64,000 nt of DNA from Nocardia fusca NBRC 14340 (GCF_001618425.1 NZ_BDCU01000023.1:160124-224123); one strand, 5' to 3'; positions 1-9,569 are shown, counted from the first letter of the stretch. Translations and numbers: made by a program. Notes: generated by a model not told the origin, from the letters alone.

Positions 1-81
1 GCCCCGGCGTGAACTGGATCTGGCACCGGACCCTTAACTCGGCACCCAGCTCACCGTTCGTCGCCGATCGAAGAAGGAACC

Positions 82-3000
82 ATGGCTACCGAAGGTTTCG
101 TGCGCCGTCCTCGCATCGCCCCGCCCCGGGCTCCGGGCGGCGAGGTCGCGCTGACCGCGCCCCCGGAGGTTCCGCGTGCCATCCCGGCGCCGCTGATGAT
201 GAAGATCATGCCGGTGGTCATGGTGGTCGCGGTGATCGGCATGATCGCCATGATGGCGATGATGGGCCGTAACCTGCTCGCCAATCCCTTCATGATGATG
301 TTCCCGATGATGATGATCATGTCGATGGTGGGCATGATGGCCGGCTATCGCGGCGGTGGTGGTAAACGCGCGGTCGAGCTCAACGAGGAACGCAAGGACT
401 ACTTCCGTTACCTCGACCAGATACGCCGCGATGTGCGCCGCACCGGCGGGAAGCAACTCGAATCTCTGAGCTGGAGTCATCCCGAACCCGCCGATCTGCT
501 GTCGCTGGTGGGTACCCGACGGATGTGGGAGCGCCGCCCCAACGACCCCGATTTCGGTCATGTCCGGGTGGGTGTGGGCAGTCATCGGCTGGCCACCAAA
601 CTCGCCCGTCCGGAGACGGGCCCGCTCGAGGATCTGGAACCGGTGTCGACCGTCGCGCTGCGCCGGTTCGTGCGTACGCATTCGGTGGTGCACCAGTTGC
701 CGACCGCCGTCTCGCTGCGCGCCTTCCCCGCCATCAATATCGGTGGCGATCCGGCGGAGTCGCATACGCTGGTGCGTTCGATGCTCATGGAGCTGGCGAC
801 CTTCCACGGTCCCGACCATCTCGCCATCGCGGTGGTCTGCAGCGATCCCGACGGACCGGTCTGGTCGTGGGCGAAATGGCTGCCTCACCTGCAGCATCCC
901 ACCCAGCGCGACGGGATGGGCTCGGTCCGGATGATGTACCAGTCGCTCGGCGAACTCGAGACCGCGCTGTCGGCGGAACTGATCGAGCGCGGCCGGTTCA
1001 TGCGCAATCCACAGCCCACGCAGGGCCGGCTGCACCTCGTTGTCGTCATCGACGACGGCTACGTCAGCGGCAACGAGCGGCTGGTCGCGGAATCGGGCCT
1101 GGACTCGGTGACCGTGCTGGACCTCACCGCACCCGAGGCCGGTCTCGCGGTCCGGCGCGGCCTGCAGCTGGTCTGCGCGAATTCGGAAGTCTCGGCCAAG
1201 AGCGCGGCCGGTGTCGAACGTTTCGCCGTCGCCGACGAGGTGAGTATCGCCGAGGCCGAGGCGTTCTCCCGTGCCCTGGCCCGGTATCGCCTTGCGACCG
1301 CGGCGCAGATAGTCAGCCTCGGGGAGGGCGCCACGGCCGACCCCGGATTGATGGCGTTGTTGAAGATTTCCGACGCCGCCCAGATCGATCCCGCCCGGGT
1401 GTGGCGCCCGCGTACCGCCCGCGAGCGGTTGCGGGTGCCGATCGGTATCACCCCCGACGGCACTCCGGTCGAGATCGATATCAAGGAGTCCGCGGAGAAC
1501 GGGATGGGGCCGCACGGCCTGTGCATCGGGGCGACCGGTTCGGGGAAATCGGAATTCCTGCGCACCCTGGTGCTCTCGCTGGTCACCACGCATTCTCCCG
1601 ATGCGCTGAACCTGGTGCTGGTCGACTTCAAGGGCGGCGCGACCTTCCTGGGCCTGGACCCGCTGCCCCATGTCGCGGCGGTCATCACCAACCTGGAAGA
1701 GGAACTCTCCCTGGTCGACCGGATGAAGGACGCCCTGGCCGGTGAGATGAACCGCCGGCAGGAACTGCTGCGGTCCTCCGGTAACTACGCCAATGTCACC
1801 GATTACGAGAAGGCGCGCGCCGCCGGTGTCCCGCTGGATCCGCTGCCCGCCCTGTTCGTCGTGGTCGACGAGTTCTCCGAATTGCTCTCCCAGAAGCCCG
1901 ATTTCGCGGAACTGTTCGTGATGATCGGGCGTCTCGGCCGCTCGTTGCACGTGCATCTGCTGCTGGCCTCGCAGCGCCTCGAGGAGAACAAACTGCGCGG
2001 ACTGGAGTCGCATCTGTCCTACCGGATCGGCCTGCGCACGTTCTCCGCCAACGAGTCCCGCGCGGTCCTGGGTATCACCGACGCCTACCATCTGCCGAGC
2101 GTGCCCGGGTCGGGCTATCTGAAGAGCGATGCCTCCGACCCATTGCGGTTCAATGCCAGCTACGTCTCCGGCCCGTACGAGGCGCCGCAGGGCGCGGCGA
2201 CCGGCGAGGACGGCAGGCCGGTCGCTCGGCAGCGTCCGGCCGTGTTCACCGCGGCACCCGTGGAAATCCCCGAGGCCGAGACCGCCGCGGCGGTGGAACC
2301 GGCTGCCGCGATCAACCCGCTGCTCGAATTGCCGCCTCCGCCGTCGGAGGTGGGTGCGGGCGCCCTGGACGGCGAGGGCGTGCCGGACTCCCTGCTCGAT
2401 GTCGTCGTCAAACGGCTCACCGGGCACGGCCGGCCCGCGCACGAGGTGTGGCTGCCGCCGCTGGACGAATCGCCGACGGTGGATATGTTGCTGCCCGACC
2501 CGGATTGGCGCTCGCCGGTCAACCGGCACGGTCAGCTGTGGATGCCGATCGGGGTCATCGACAAGCCCTACGAGCAGCGTCGTGATGTGCTCACCATCAA
2601 CCTGGCCGGCGCGCAGGGCAATGTCGCGGTGGTCGGGGGTCCGCAGTCGGGTAAATCGACCACGCTGCGCGCCATCATCATGGCCGCCGCCGCCACCCAC
2701 ACTCCCGAACAGGTGCAGATCTACTGCCTGGATTTCGGTGGCGGCAGTATGTCCGGGCTGGTGGGTATTCCGCATGTCGGCTCGGTGGCCGGCCGGCTGG
2801 ACGGTGACCGGGTGCGCCGGACCATCGCCGAACTCACCTCTCTCATGCGTCAGCGCGAGGAGCGGTTCGCCGAACAGGGCATCGAGTCGATGGCCGAGTA
2901 CCGCCGCCGCAAGTTCGCCGCCCTGCAGCAGGGCATCGCCGATCCGTTCCCCGAGGACGCCTTCGGCGACGTCTTCCTGGTGATCGACGGCTGGATGGCG

Positions 3001-4137
3001 ATCCGGGAGGAGTTCGAAGTACTCGAACCGCAGATCAATGCCATTGCCGGACAGGGGCTTTCGTTCGGTATCCACCTACTGATAGGTGCCTCGCGCTGGG
3101 CCGAGATCCGGCCGGTGGTCAAGGACCAGATCGGGACCCGGATCGAACTGCGCCTGGGTGACCCCTCCGACTCGGAGATGGGCCGCCGGGTGGCGCACCA
3201 GGTCCCGGTGGGGCGGCCCGGGCGCGGTCTCACCGCCGACCATCTGCACATGCTCATCGCGCTGCCGCGACTGGACTCCGACTCCGGCACGGGTGCTCTC
3301 GCCGAGGGCGTGACCCGGGCCCGGACCGAACTCGCGCAGCTGTACCCGAACCGCCGGGCGCCCGAGGTGCGGATGCTGCCGCTGAAGTTCGAGCGTGCCG
3401 ACCTGATCGAGCAGGCCCGCTCGCGCGGCATCGAATCCGGTGCCACGAAGGTCGTGGTCGGACTCGGTGAATCCGAACTACAGCCGCTGGTCCTGGATTT
3501 CAACGCCGAACCACATTTCATGGCCTTCGCGGACGTGGAATGCGGTAAGACCACCCTGCTGCGCAATATCGTCATGGGGATCACCGAGAATTCCACCGCC
3601 GAAACGGCCCGGGTGATCATGATCGACTATCGGCGCACCATGCTCGGTGTTATCGAGGGCGACCAGCTCGCCGGGTATTCCACCTCGTCGCAGACCTGTG
3701 CGCCGATGATAAAAGAAGTCGCTGCCTATCTGGCAAAACGAATTCCCGGATCCGATATCACCCCGCAGCAGTTGCGGGAACGCAGCTGGTGGAGCGGTCC
3801 GGAGATCTACATCGTGGTCGACGACTACGATATGGTCGCCGCCGGCAGCGCCAACCCGTTCCAGCCCCTGATCGAATTCCTCCCGCAGGCCCGCGATATC
3901 GGTATGCACCTGATCGTCACCCGCCGCATCGGCGGGGTGTCCCGCGCCCTGTACGACCCGATCCTGGGCACGATGAAGAATATGTCGGTGGACACGCTGA
4001 TCATGAGCGGGTCCAAGGACGAGGGCAAGCTGATCGGTGATGTGCGGCCCACCAAGCTGCCGCCGGGGCGCGGCACGCTGATCTCGCGCAGCCGCGGTAT
4101 CGAGATGGTGCACATCGCGCATCTCGATCCGCTGTGA
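82..4137 (+). CDS. eccC: Type VII secretion ATPase EccC (first copy)
   Basis: Membrane-anchored FtsK/SpoIIIE-type motor of an ESX system, which recognises Esx substrates and drives export across the inner membrane. The 1351-residue protein has the full single-chain EccC layout: two methionine-rich membrane helices (about 43-61 and 69-88), then three ATPase domains with P-loops GATGSGKS near residue 483, GPQSGKS near 853 and a degenerate ECGKTT near 1153. The first domain has a Walker B-like VVVDEF. An AAGAAGGA ribosome site lies just before ATG 82. No other ESX gene follows; convergent GNAT/GntR genes come next, so partner genes would be upstream, outside the window. It is clearly paralogous to the eccC at 23.6 kb. 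Function is secure; which ESX system it serves is inferred to be a non-ESX-4 one. Confidence 0.95.
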   Translation: MATEGFVRRPRIAPPRAPGGEVALTAPPEVPRAIPAPLMMKIMPVVMVVAVIGMIAMMAMMGRNLLANPFMMMFPMMMIMSMVGMMAGYRGGGGKRAVELNEERKDYFRYLDQIRRDVRRTGGKQLESLSWSHPEPADLLSLVGTRRMWERRPNDPDFGHVRVGVGSHRLATKLARPETGPLEDLEPVSTVALRRFVRTHSVVHQLPTAVSLRAFPAINIGGDPAESHTLVRSMLMELATFHGPDHLAIAVVCSDPDGPVWSWAKWLPHLQHPTQRDGMGSVRMMYQSLGELETALSAELIERGRFMRNPQPTQGRLHLVVVIDDGYVSGNERLVAESGLDSVTVLDLTAPEAGLAVRRGLQLVCANSEVSAKSAAGVERFAVADEVSIAEAEAFSRALARYRLATAAQIVSLGEGATADPGLMALLKISDAAQIDPARVWRPRTARERLRVPIGITPDGTPVEIDIKESAENGMGPHGLCIGATGSGKSEFLRTLVLSLVTTHSPDALNLVLVDFKGGATFLGLDPLPHVAAVITNLEEELSLVDRMKDALAGEMNRRQELLRSSGNYANVTDYEKARAAGVPLDPLPALFVVVDEFSELLSQKPDFAELFVMIGRLGRSLHVHLLLASQRLEENKLRGLESHLSYRIGLRTFSANESRAVLGITDAYHLPSVPGSGYLKSDASDPLRFNASYVSGPYEAPQGAATGEDGRPVARQRPAVFTAAPVEIPEAETAAAVEPAAAINPLLELPPPPSEVGAGALDGEGVPDSLLDVVVKRLTGHGRPAHEVWLPPLDESPTVDMLLPDPDWRSPVNRHGQLWMPIGVIDKPYEQRRDVLTINLAGAQGNVAVVGGPQSGKSTTLRAIIMAAAATHTPEQVQIYCLDFGGGSMSGLVGIPHVGSVAGRLDGDRVRRTIAELTSLMRQREERFAEQGIESMAEYRRRKFAALQQGIADPFPEDAFGDVFLVIDGWMAIREEFEVLEPQINAIAGQGLSFGIHLLIGASRWAEIRPVVKDQIGTRIELRLGDPSDSEMGRRVAHQVPVGRPGRGLTADHLHMLIALPRLDSDSGTGALAEGVTRARTELAQLYPNRRAPEVRMLPLKFERADLIEQARSRGIESGATKVVVGLGESELQPLVLDFNAEPHFMAFADVECGKTTLLRNIVMGITENSTAETARVIMIDYRRTMLGVIEGDQLAGYSTSSQTCAPMIKEVAAYLAKRIPGSDITPQQLRERSWWSGPEIYIVVDDYDMVAAGSANPFQPLIEFLPQARDIGMHLIVTRRIGGVSRALYDPILGTMKNMSVDTLIMSGSKDEGKLIGDVRPTKLPPGRGTLISRSRGIEMVHIAHLDPL

Positions 4138-4176
4138 AGCCGTCCGAGTTGTTCCGGGCGCGAGTCCCGGTGCGGA

Positions 4177-4788
4177 TCAGCCGGAGACCGGCAGCACGAT
4201 CGGATCGCGGGCCAGCCGGGTCAGCGGCAGACCGGTCGGGATACCGAGCGTAGGCCCCTCCGGCAGCCAGTCGTCGACATGCCGTTCGAACAGCGCGCAC
4301 GACGGGCTCGGATCGTTCGGGTCGGCGACGCGGGCCAGCCGGAATCCGGCACGCCGGTAATAGGCGTGCAGGTCGGTATTCGCCGTCCACGCGTCCAGCC
4401 GTACCCAGCTCCGGCCGTGCGCCCGGGCCAGCGCCGCCGCGTGCGCGAGCAGCCGGCGCCCGACGCCGAACCCCGCGAAGCGCAGATCCACGATCAGATA
4501 ATGCACGATGAGCGCGTCCGCCAGTTCCGCGCCGGTCCACAACTCTCGATCGGCGCGGTCGTTGACGGTGATCGTCCCCGCCGGTTCGCCGTGCACCTCG
4601 GCGATCCAGGTTTCCCACGCGGCCACCGCCCGGGCCACAGCGCGCGCGAAATAGTCGATGGACAGCCCGGACGCCTCGGTCGACCATTGGTCCGAGCCGC
4701 GGGCGGCGAGCCATGACGAGCGTTGTAGCCGCAGGCGGCGAATCAGGTCCAGGTCATCGAGGTCGGCCGGCCGAATTTGCACCGTCAT
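4177..4788 (-). CDS. GNAT family N-acetyltransferase
   Basis: Predicted acetyl-CoA-dependent N-acetyltransferase of 203 residues. The acetyl-CoA-binding segment is visible around residues 100-120 (FAGFGVGRRLLAHA, matching the R/Q-x-x-G-x-G/A loop), followed by the usual YYRRAGF motif near residue 146. The substrate cannot be read from the sequence. ATG 4788 starts 3 nt after the stop of the upstream GntR gene, so the two are almost surely co-transcribed and perhaps translationally coupled, since no strong ribosome site is seen. It runs convergently against eccC. Acetylation of a small molecule sensed by the GntR regulator is a possibility but only inferred from the pairing. Confidence 0.85.
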   Translation of the reverse strand: MTVQIRPADLDDLDLIRRLRLQRSSWLAARGSDQWSTEASGLSIDYFARAVARAVAAWETWIAEVHGEPAGTITVNDRADRELWTGAELADALIVHYLIVDLRFAGFGVGRRLLAHAAALARAHGRSWVRLDAWTANTDLHAYYRRAGFRLARVADPNDPSPSCALFERHVDDWLPEGPTLGIPTGLPLTRLARDPIVLPVSG

Positions 4789-4791
4789 GAG

Positions 4792-5598
4792 CTAGAACCA
4801 TATCTCCGACCGATCGGTCTGATCCAGTACGCCACGGATCACCGCGATCCCGGCCGGATCACCGAGCTCATAGGCCAGCCGATTGCTCGCCGCGATGGAA
4901 CGATGACGGGTCACCCGGGTGACCCGATCGTGGTTCGCCCCGATCCGCAGATGATCCAGCAGCACAGTGCCCATGGCGACACCGAGCACCGCGGCCTCCT
5001 CGGTGTTCGCCGGACGCGCGACCAGCGAATCCCGGTGCGCGGTCTCGCCCTGTCCACGTTCGGCCAGCCGGCGCGTGGTGCCCTCGGGAATATCGTGCGG
5101 TGAATCCAGCCCGGTGGCCTCGGCCAGATCCCGGGGGTAGAAGCTCACCTCCCACGACCACGGTTCGTTGTCCAGATACTGCACGACGGTCCGGGCCACC
5201 ACCCACGAATCGACCGGAATACCGAGCCACTGCGCGACACGCTGGTCCGCGGGTTCCATTCGCGCGCTGAATTCCTTGGTGGGCACCCGGCCCGCGGCGC
5301 GCGCGATCTCGGAGAAGATATCGTGGGCGGCCCGCGGCCGATCGGGACGGATATGGTCGGTGACCACGGATTCCAGCACCTCGCGGCTGCGGACGATGGT
5401 CCCCCGGGAAGTAGCCGTATAGACGAGATTCTCGGTGACCAGCACCTGGATCGCGTTACGTGCGGTGGTGAGCGAGACCTGCATCTGCTCGGCCAATTCG
5501 GTGTGACTGGGCAGGCGTTCCCCCGGCTGCCACTTGCCTGCTCGTATCTCCTCGCGGAGGTGGTCCGCGATCCGCCGATACGTCGGACCGTCCGCCAT
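4792..5598 (-). CDS. GntR/HutC-type transcriptional regulator with UTRA domain
   Basis: DNA-binding regulator of 268 residues. The N-terminal winged helix (about residues 5-70) carries the GntR signature LREEIRAGKWQPGERLPS and the recognition-helix segment TTARNAIQVL. Residues about 90-260 match the UTRA ligand-binding fold typical of the HutC subfamily, which senses small metabolites. ATG 5598 is preceded by a good GAGGAG site. The gene leads a two-gene unit with the acetyltransferase and is divergent from the DUF4254 gene, so the 126-bp gap probably carries control sites for both. The effector is unknown. Confidence 0.9.
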   Translation of the reverse strand: MADGPTYRRIADHLREEIRAGKWQPGERLPSHTELAEQMQVSLTTARNAIQVLVTENLVYTATSRGTIVRSREVLESVVTDHIRPDRPRAAHDIFSEIARAAGRVPTKEFSARMEPADQRVAQWLGIPVDSWVVARTVVQYLDNEPWSWEVSFYPRDLAEATGLDSPHDIPEGTTRRLAERGQGETAHRDSLVARPANTEEAAVLGVAMGTVLLDHLRIGANHDRVTRVTRHRSIAASNRLAYELGDPAGIAVIRGVLDQTDRSEIWF

Positions 5599-5665
5599 CG
5601 TGCTCCTCGGGTGGTCGCCAGGTAACGAAGTGTACGCTTTTCGTGTCCAGGGGGGCCTGTATCGC

Positions 5666-5693
5666 TTGACAGTAGCCTTCGGCGGTTTATTGT
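5666..5693 (+). promoter_or_regulatory. Predicted sigma-A-type promoter for the DUF4254 gene
   Basis: TTGACA at 5666-5671 and TATTGT at 5688-5693 are separated by 16 bp, close to the vegetative consensus. They lie about 30 bp upstream of the first start codon. The stretch is AT-richer than its surroundings. Prediction from sequence only. Confidence 0.5.
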
Positions 5694-5724
5694 AATCAAC
5701 GTACTGACCCGGTGTTGTGCGGCG

Positions 5725-6267
5725 ATGAACGGCGAGGCAACCGTGACAGGTTCGGATACAACAGTCGTAATGGCTCTTCCCGGCGCCCAGCGCGGCGCTG
5801 ATCCCTTGGCGCAGAGCGGGTCTCCCGGTCTGCCGAATTCGGACCTACTGGTGCGCGCCGCGCGCGGACACCGGGTCGTCGGGGGTCAGCTGCTCTGGTA
5901 CGCCCGCGATTTAGCGGTACTCCACGAGCGCAGATTGGTGGGCCGCGGCGGTTCCATCGTCACCGATCCCGACCGGCTGGTCGAGATCGACCGGCGCCGG
6001 ATGGAATTGGTCCTGGCCATCGATGATTGGGTGGGGCGCAATGTCCCGCAGCACCGGCTCGGTGTCACTCTGCACACCGAAACCGTCGGCGCGATCATCG
6101 ATCGGCTCGCCGAATCCGCGGTCCGCGCGCACCACGCGTTGATGACCCTGGACGCGGACGACGAACTCCTGCACGGCGCCTGGCATCATCTGGCCGAACT
6201 GGCCGATGCCTACGACGCGCTGGTCGGCGATGTGCTGGCCGGACGGCGCAGGTTGCCGGAGTGGTGA
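5725..6267 (+). CDS. DUF4254 family protein
   Basis: Function unknown. The 180-residue product matches the actinobacterial DUF4254 pattern: an N-terminal ARxHRVVGGQLLWYARDLAVLHERR helix region, the central LHTETVGAIIDRLAE motif (about residues 116-130), and a C-terminal LAELADAYDALVGDVLAG helix. It is predicted to be mostly helical and soluble, with no signal peptide. The first start ATG 5725 lacks a visible ribosome site; GTG 5743, preceded by GCGAGGC, is an equally good start giving 174 residues. It contains a rare TTA leucine codon at 5911-5913. It is divergent from the GntR gene, which may control it. Confidence 0.75.
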   Translation: MNGEATVTGSDTTVVMALPGAQRGADPLAQSGSPGLPNSDLLVRAARGHRVVGGQLLWYARDLAVLHERRLVGRGGSIVTDPDRLVEIDRRRMELVLAIDDWVGRNVPQHRLGVTLHTETVGAIIDRLAESAVRAHHALMTLDADDELLHGAWHHLAELADAYDALVGDVLAGRRRLPEW

Positions 6268-6336
6268 CACCCCGGGCCGGTCGCCGCCACGGCCGGCTCG
6301 GGGTCCACTGCGCGGTACCGGGTCCGAGCGCGGGTT

Positions 6337-8808
6337 TCAGCCGCCCTGATGCGGCTGGTAGCTCTGCGTGAAATCGTCGGCCACGGTCGCCGCCAGTTCC
6401 ACGTAGGCCCGCTTGGTCTCCTTCTTCAACCGCGGCAGGTCGATTTCGGCGCCCTCGGACATATGCGGGTCGAACGGGATCATATGCACCGCCCGGCAGC
6501 GCGACAGGAAGTACTGCCGCAGCTGCTGCACATCGATGTTCGGCGTACCGTCGCGCGGCGAGTTGATCACCACCACGGCGTTCTGTACCAGATGGTGGTA
6601 GCCGTGCAGCGACAACCAGTCCAGGGTGGCCGACGCGCTCTGCGCGCCGTCGATCGCGGTGGGGGAGATGAGCACCAGCGAATGCGCCAGTTGCAGTACG
6701 CCCGCCATCGCCGAATGCATCAGACCGGTACCGCAGTCGGTGAGGATGATGTTGTAGAACCGCTGCAGTATCCGGGCCACCGCGCGGTACTCGTCCTCGT
6801 TGAAGGCCTCCGAGGCGGCCGGATCACGTTCACTGGCCAGCACTTCCAGGCGGCTGGTCGCCTGCGAGGTGTGCCGCCGGACATCGGAATAGCGTTCGAT
6901 GGCCGGATCGAGCAGCAGATCCCGGACGGTGGACCGCGTCTGCAGGGGGACGCGCTGCGACAGCGTGCCGAAGTCGGGGTTGGCGTCCACCGCGATCACC
7001 CGGTCCCCGCGGATCGAGGCGAAAGTGGAGCCCAGTCCGATGGTGGTGGTGGTCTTACCGACCCCGCCCTTGAGGGAGAGCACGGCGATCCGATAATCGC
7101 CGCGCACCGGTTGCCGGATCCGCGCGACCAACTCCTGCAGCCGCCGTTCCTCCGCGGACATGCCGGGATTGATCCGGCCGCCGGACGCGTGGTGCACCAC
7201 TTTGCGCCAGCCCTGGCCGGAGGCCTTCTTCGCCCGGCGAACCGAGACGTCGTCGAGGGACGGCGCGCCCGGCCCCGGCGCCCCGAATCGCGCCGGGTTC
7301 TGCTGCCACTGCTGCGGGGGCGGCCCGCCCTGCTGCTGCCAGGCCGGCGCGCCACCGTGCTGCTGCGAGGGTGGGGACTGCTGCTGCCACTGCGGGGGCG
7401 CGGGGTTGTACTGGGCCGGGGCCGGGCCGGGGGCCTGCGGCGGCGGTCCCGGCTGCTGCCATTGCTGCCGCGGGCCCGGAGCCTGGGGCGGCGCCGGGGG
7501 GAGTGGCTGCCGCGGCCGGTTCGGTTCGGGGGCGTGCCACTGGGCGCCTTCGGTGGGGGACGGGGCTTCGGGCGCCCGCCACTGCGGGCTGCCGTGATCC
7601 GGCGCCGGCGCCGGACGCTCGGGCCGCACCTGATCGCCGAGCCCGCCGGTCCCGCTGTGGCGCGGCGGGGGAGCGCTCTCCGGCGCGCGCGGCCCGTCCT
7701 GGCCGGGCCCGGTGCGCGGTGCCGGCGGGGCGGTGCTCTCCGGAGCCCGGAAGGGATCCGGCGTCGGGAAGGGCTCCGGTGCGGGGGAGGGCTCCGGAGC
7801 GGTGAAGGTGTCGGGCGCCGTGAACGAATCCGGTGCGGGCGTCGGTGCATCGACGGGCCCGGGGAAGGCGGGCGCGGACGATTCGGCGGGAGGCGTCGGC
7901 TCCTCGGCGGTCCCCGCGCCGGCCGCGACCTCGGAAGGAGACGGCGGCAGATCCGGAAGTCGCCGCAGCTGCTGCGGCACCGGACCCTCGTCGGGGGGCG
8001 AAGCGTCGGCGGGTGGATCCGGCAGCGGCGGGGGCGGCGGCAGCGATGGCGGTTGCGTCGGCAGCGACGGTGGTTGCGTGGGTGCCGCAGCGGCGGGTCC
8101 GGGCGCACCGCCGGCCCGCTCGTCCGCGCCGGCGGGCCGTGGCTCGGGCGCCGCCTGCGGCGGGATCGGATGGTGCGGGCGCAATCGGTCGAACTCCGGC
8201 GCCGGTTCGCCCGGCTGCCGAACCGGCAGCTCCGGTGGATCGGCCGCCGGGGCACGGAAAGCATTAGGGGCCGCCGTGGGCGGCGGCGCGCCGTCCGGAC
8301 CCCACTGCGGTCCCGGGCCGGGTACGGGCGGAGGCGGCACATCAGGCCGGTCGGCGGGCGGATACGGCGTCGGCGTGGCCTGCTCGGCCTGCTGGAACGG
8401 GTCCGCGCCGGCATGGCGTGACGATTCGGCGTCCTCCGGCCGCGGTGTGGCCCACTCGTGCCGGCCGGTCGCCTCGGCCCAGTTGTTGCGCTCGGCGGGG
8501 CGGGGTCCGGTGTTGTTCGGGAGGAGTGTCCCGACGCGGTCCTCGAGTGACGGCTGGTCCTTGTTCTTGTTCCGGAACCAGCCCTTACCCTTTTTCTTGT
8601 CGCTCTCGGCGGAACGGTCCTCGCCGCGGCCGCGGCGGGCGAAGAAACCCTCCGGCGGTTCGGGGGTCTCGGGAATGACCTCGTCCTGAGGCAGATTCTG
8701 GACCGGCGGTGGCTCGTAGTTGCGGAAATTCCCCTCGCCGACCCCGGTGACCTCGGTATCGGCCAGCCATGGTGGCAGCATGGGGAGGCCGTCGTTGCTG
8801 CGGCTCAC
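6337..8808 (-). CDS. EspI-like ESX-associated MinD/ParA ATPase with proline-rich N-terminus
   Basis: The 823-residue protein combines a long low-complexity N-terminal half (about residues 40-520), rich in Pro, Ala, Gln and Gly with many PP and QQW runs, with a C-terminal SIMIBI ATPase domain. The deviant Walker A KGGVGKTT lies near residue 578, followed by AVDANPD and ILTDCGTG. This is the layout of EspI (the Rv3876 type), an ESX-linked ATPase thought to modulate secretion. The N-terminus is probably disordered and may contact other ESX components. It lies 2 kb from the first eccC on the opposite strand. The family call is from domain order; the role in an ESX system is inferred. It could also be a generic ParA-like positioning ATPase. 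Confidence 0.8.
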   Translation of the reverse strand: MSRSNDGLPMLPPWLADTEVTGVGEGNFRNYEPPPVQNLPQDEVIPETPEPPEGFFARRGRGEDRSAESDKKKGKGWFRNKNKDQPSLEDRVGTLLPNNTGPRPAERNNWAEATGRHEWATPRPEDAESSRHAGADPFQQAEQATPTPYPPADRPDVPPPPVPGPGPQWGPDGAPPPTAAPNAFRAPAADPPELPVRQPGEPAPEFDRLRPHHPIPPQAAPEPRPAGADERAGGAPGPAAAAPTQPPSLPTQPPSLPPPPPLPDPPADASPPDEGPVPQQLRRLPDLPPSPSEVAAGAGTAEEPTPPAESSAPAFPGPVDAPTPAPDSFTAPDTFTAPEPSPAPEPFPTPDPFRAPESTAPPAPRTGPGQDGPRAPESAPPPRHSGTGGLGDQVRPERPAPAPDHGSPQWRAPEAPSPTEGAQWHAPEPNRPRQPLPPAPPQAPGPRQQWQQPGPPPQAPGPAPAQYNPAPPQWQQQSPPSQQHGGAPAWQQQGGPPPQQWQQNPARFGAPGPGAPSLDDVSVRRAKKASGQGWRKVVHHASGGRINPGMSAEERRLQELVARIRQPVRGDYRIAVLSLKGGVGKTTTTIGLGSTFASIRGDRVIAVDANPDFGTLSQRVPLQTRSTVRDLLLDPAIERYSDVRRHTSQATSRLEVLASERDPAASEAFNEDEYRAVARILQRFYNIILTDCGTGLMHSAMAGVLQLAHSLVLISPTAIDGAQSASATLDWLSLHGYHHLVQNAVVVINSPRDGTPNIDVQQLRQYFLSRCRAVHMIPFDPHMSEGAEIDLPRLKKETKRAYVELAATVADDFTQSYQPHQGG

Positions 8809-8930
8809 CGGTCCCCTCCTGGAGTGGTCGACCTCGGACAGCGGCCAGTTTACGCGACAACCACCCTTGCACTCAGTGCCGGGGAGCCGGGTCCGGGCCG
8901 CGTGACGCGCCTCGCGGAGACTACCCCTTT

Positions 8931-8959
8931 TTGCCCGATCACATACCTACCGGTAAGCT
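8931..8959 (+). promoter_or_regulatory. Predicted promoter of the infA ribosomal operon
   Basis: TTGCCC (8931-8936) and TAAGCT (8954-8959) have an exact 17-bp spacer and lie in the 319-bp divergent gap between the EspI-like gene and infA. This would give an infA leader of about 160 nt. Just downstream a 6-bp inverted repeat (AGGCGG/CCGCCT, about 8964-8987) could form a leader hairpin. Nothing else recognisable was found in this gap. Confidence 0.4.
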
Positions 8960-9127
8960 GACCAGGCGGTGTATCAAAGCGCCGCCTGTTCGTGTGCGAT
9001 CGGTTGTCGTGTTCGCCGTTGTACACGGTGTGCCGTTCCCGCGGTCGCACCGGTGTGCGCCGGCCGGTCTCGCGGGCAGTACCAGGGCAATCAGACCAGG
9101 TTGAGTGTAACCGGGATCGCGGAGGAT

Positions 9128-9349
9128 ATGGCGAAGAAAGACGGGGCCATCGAGGTCGAGGGGCGGGTTGTCGAGCCGTTGCCGAATGCGATGTTCCGGA
9201 TCGAGCTCGAGAACGGGCACAAGGTCCTCGCGCATATCAGCGGCAAGATGCGTCAGCACTACATCCGCATCCTGCCGGAGGACCGGGTCGTCGTCGAGTT
9301 GTCGCCGTACGACCTGTCCCGCGGTCGGATCGTCTACCGCTACAAGTGA
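9128..9349 (+). CDS. infA: Translation initiation factor IF-1
   Basis: Small S1/OB-fold protein that binds the 30S A site during initiation. The 73-residue product begins [14 protein letters not shown] and ends YRYK, with the conserved [15 protein letters not shown] core; length and sequence are textbook for IF-1. ATG 9128 is preceded by GCGGAGGAT. A longer in-frame extension from 8969 exists but has no family support. It is followed by rpmJ after two hairpins, the standard actinobacterial order. Confidence 0.98.
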
Positions 9350-9381
9350 ACGAGTGGGCCCCGGCTCCCTCCCCGAGATTT

Positions 9382-9431
9382 CCCCGGTCGCACCCGACCG
9401 GGGTCAACTGTGTCCACACCTGTAGGTGTGG
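9382..9431 (+). promoter_or_regulatory. Two tandem hairpins between infA and rpmJ
   Basis: The first hairpin has a perfect 9-bp stem, CCCCGGTCG (9382-9390) and CGACCGGGG (9395-9403), with loop CACC. The second has a 7-bp stem, CCACACC (9414-9420) and GGTGTGG (9425-9431), with loop TGTA. Neither is followed by a T run, so they look less like a classical terminator than like RNA processing, attenuation or stability elements within the operon. Confidence 0.6.
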
Positions 9432-9455
9432 GCCGCTACGAAAGATTGGACGGAC

Positions 9456-9569
9456 GTGAAGGTTCAGCCGAGCGTCAAGAAGATCTGCGAGAAGTGCAAG
9501 GTGATCCGGCGTAACGGCCGGGTCATGGTGATCTGCGACAACCTGCGGCACAAGCAGCGGCAGGGCTGA
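9456..9569 (+). CDS. rpmJ: 50S ribosomal protein L36
   Basis: The 37-residue product has the L36 zinc-ribbon pattern, with C-x-x-C near residues 11-14 (KICEKCKVI), a later Cys-His pair (VICDNLRHKQRQG) and the KVQPSVKK N-terminus. The start is GTG 9456. It is the Zn-binding C+ form. It lies between infA and rpsM as usual. Confidence 0.97.
   Translation: MKVQPSVKKICEKCKVIRRNGRVMVICDNLRHKQRQG

Noticed and set aside
34..3075. 1013-codon minus-strand open frame opposite the first eccC
   Set aside because: Antisense shadow of a GC-rich gene: His/Arg/Gln-rich product without motifs, while the plus strand encodes a full EccC.
7261..8460. Low-complexity CAG/CCG-rich stretch as a DNA repeat array
   Set aside because: It is explained by the Pro/Gln/Ala-rich coding region of the EspI-like protein; no regular repeat unit.
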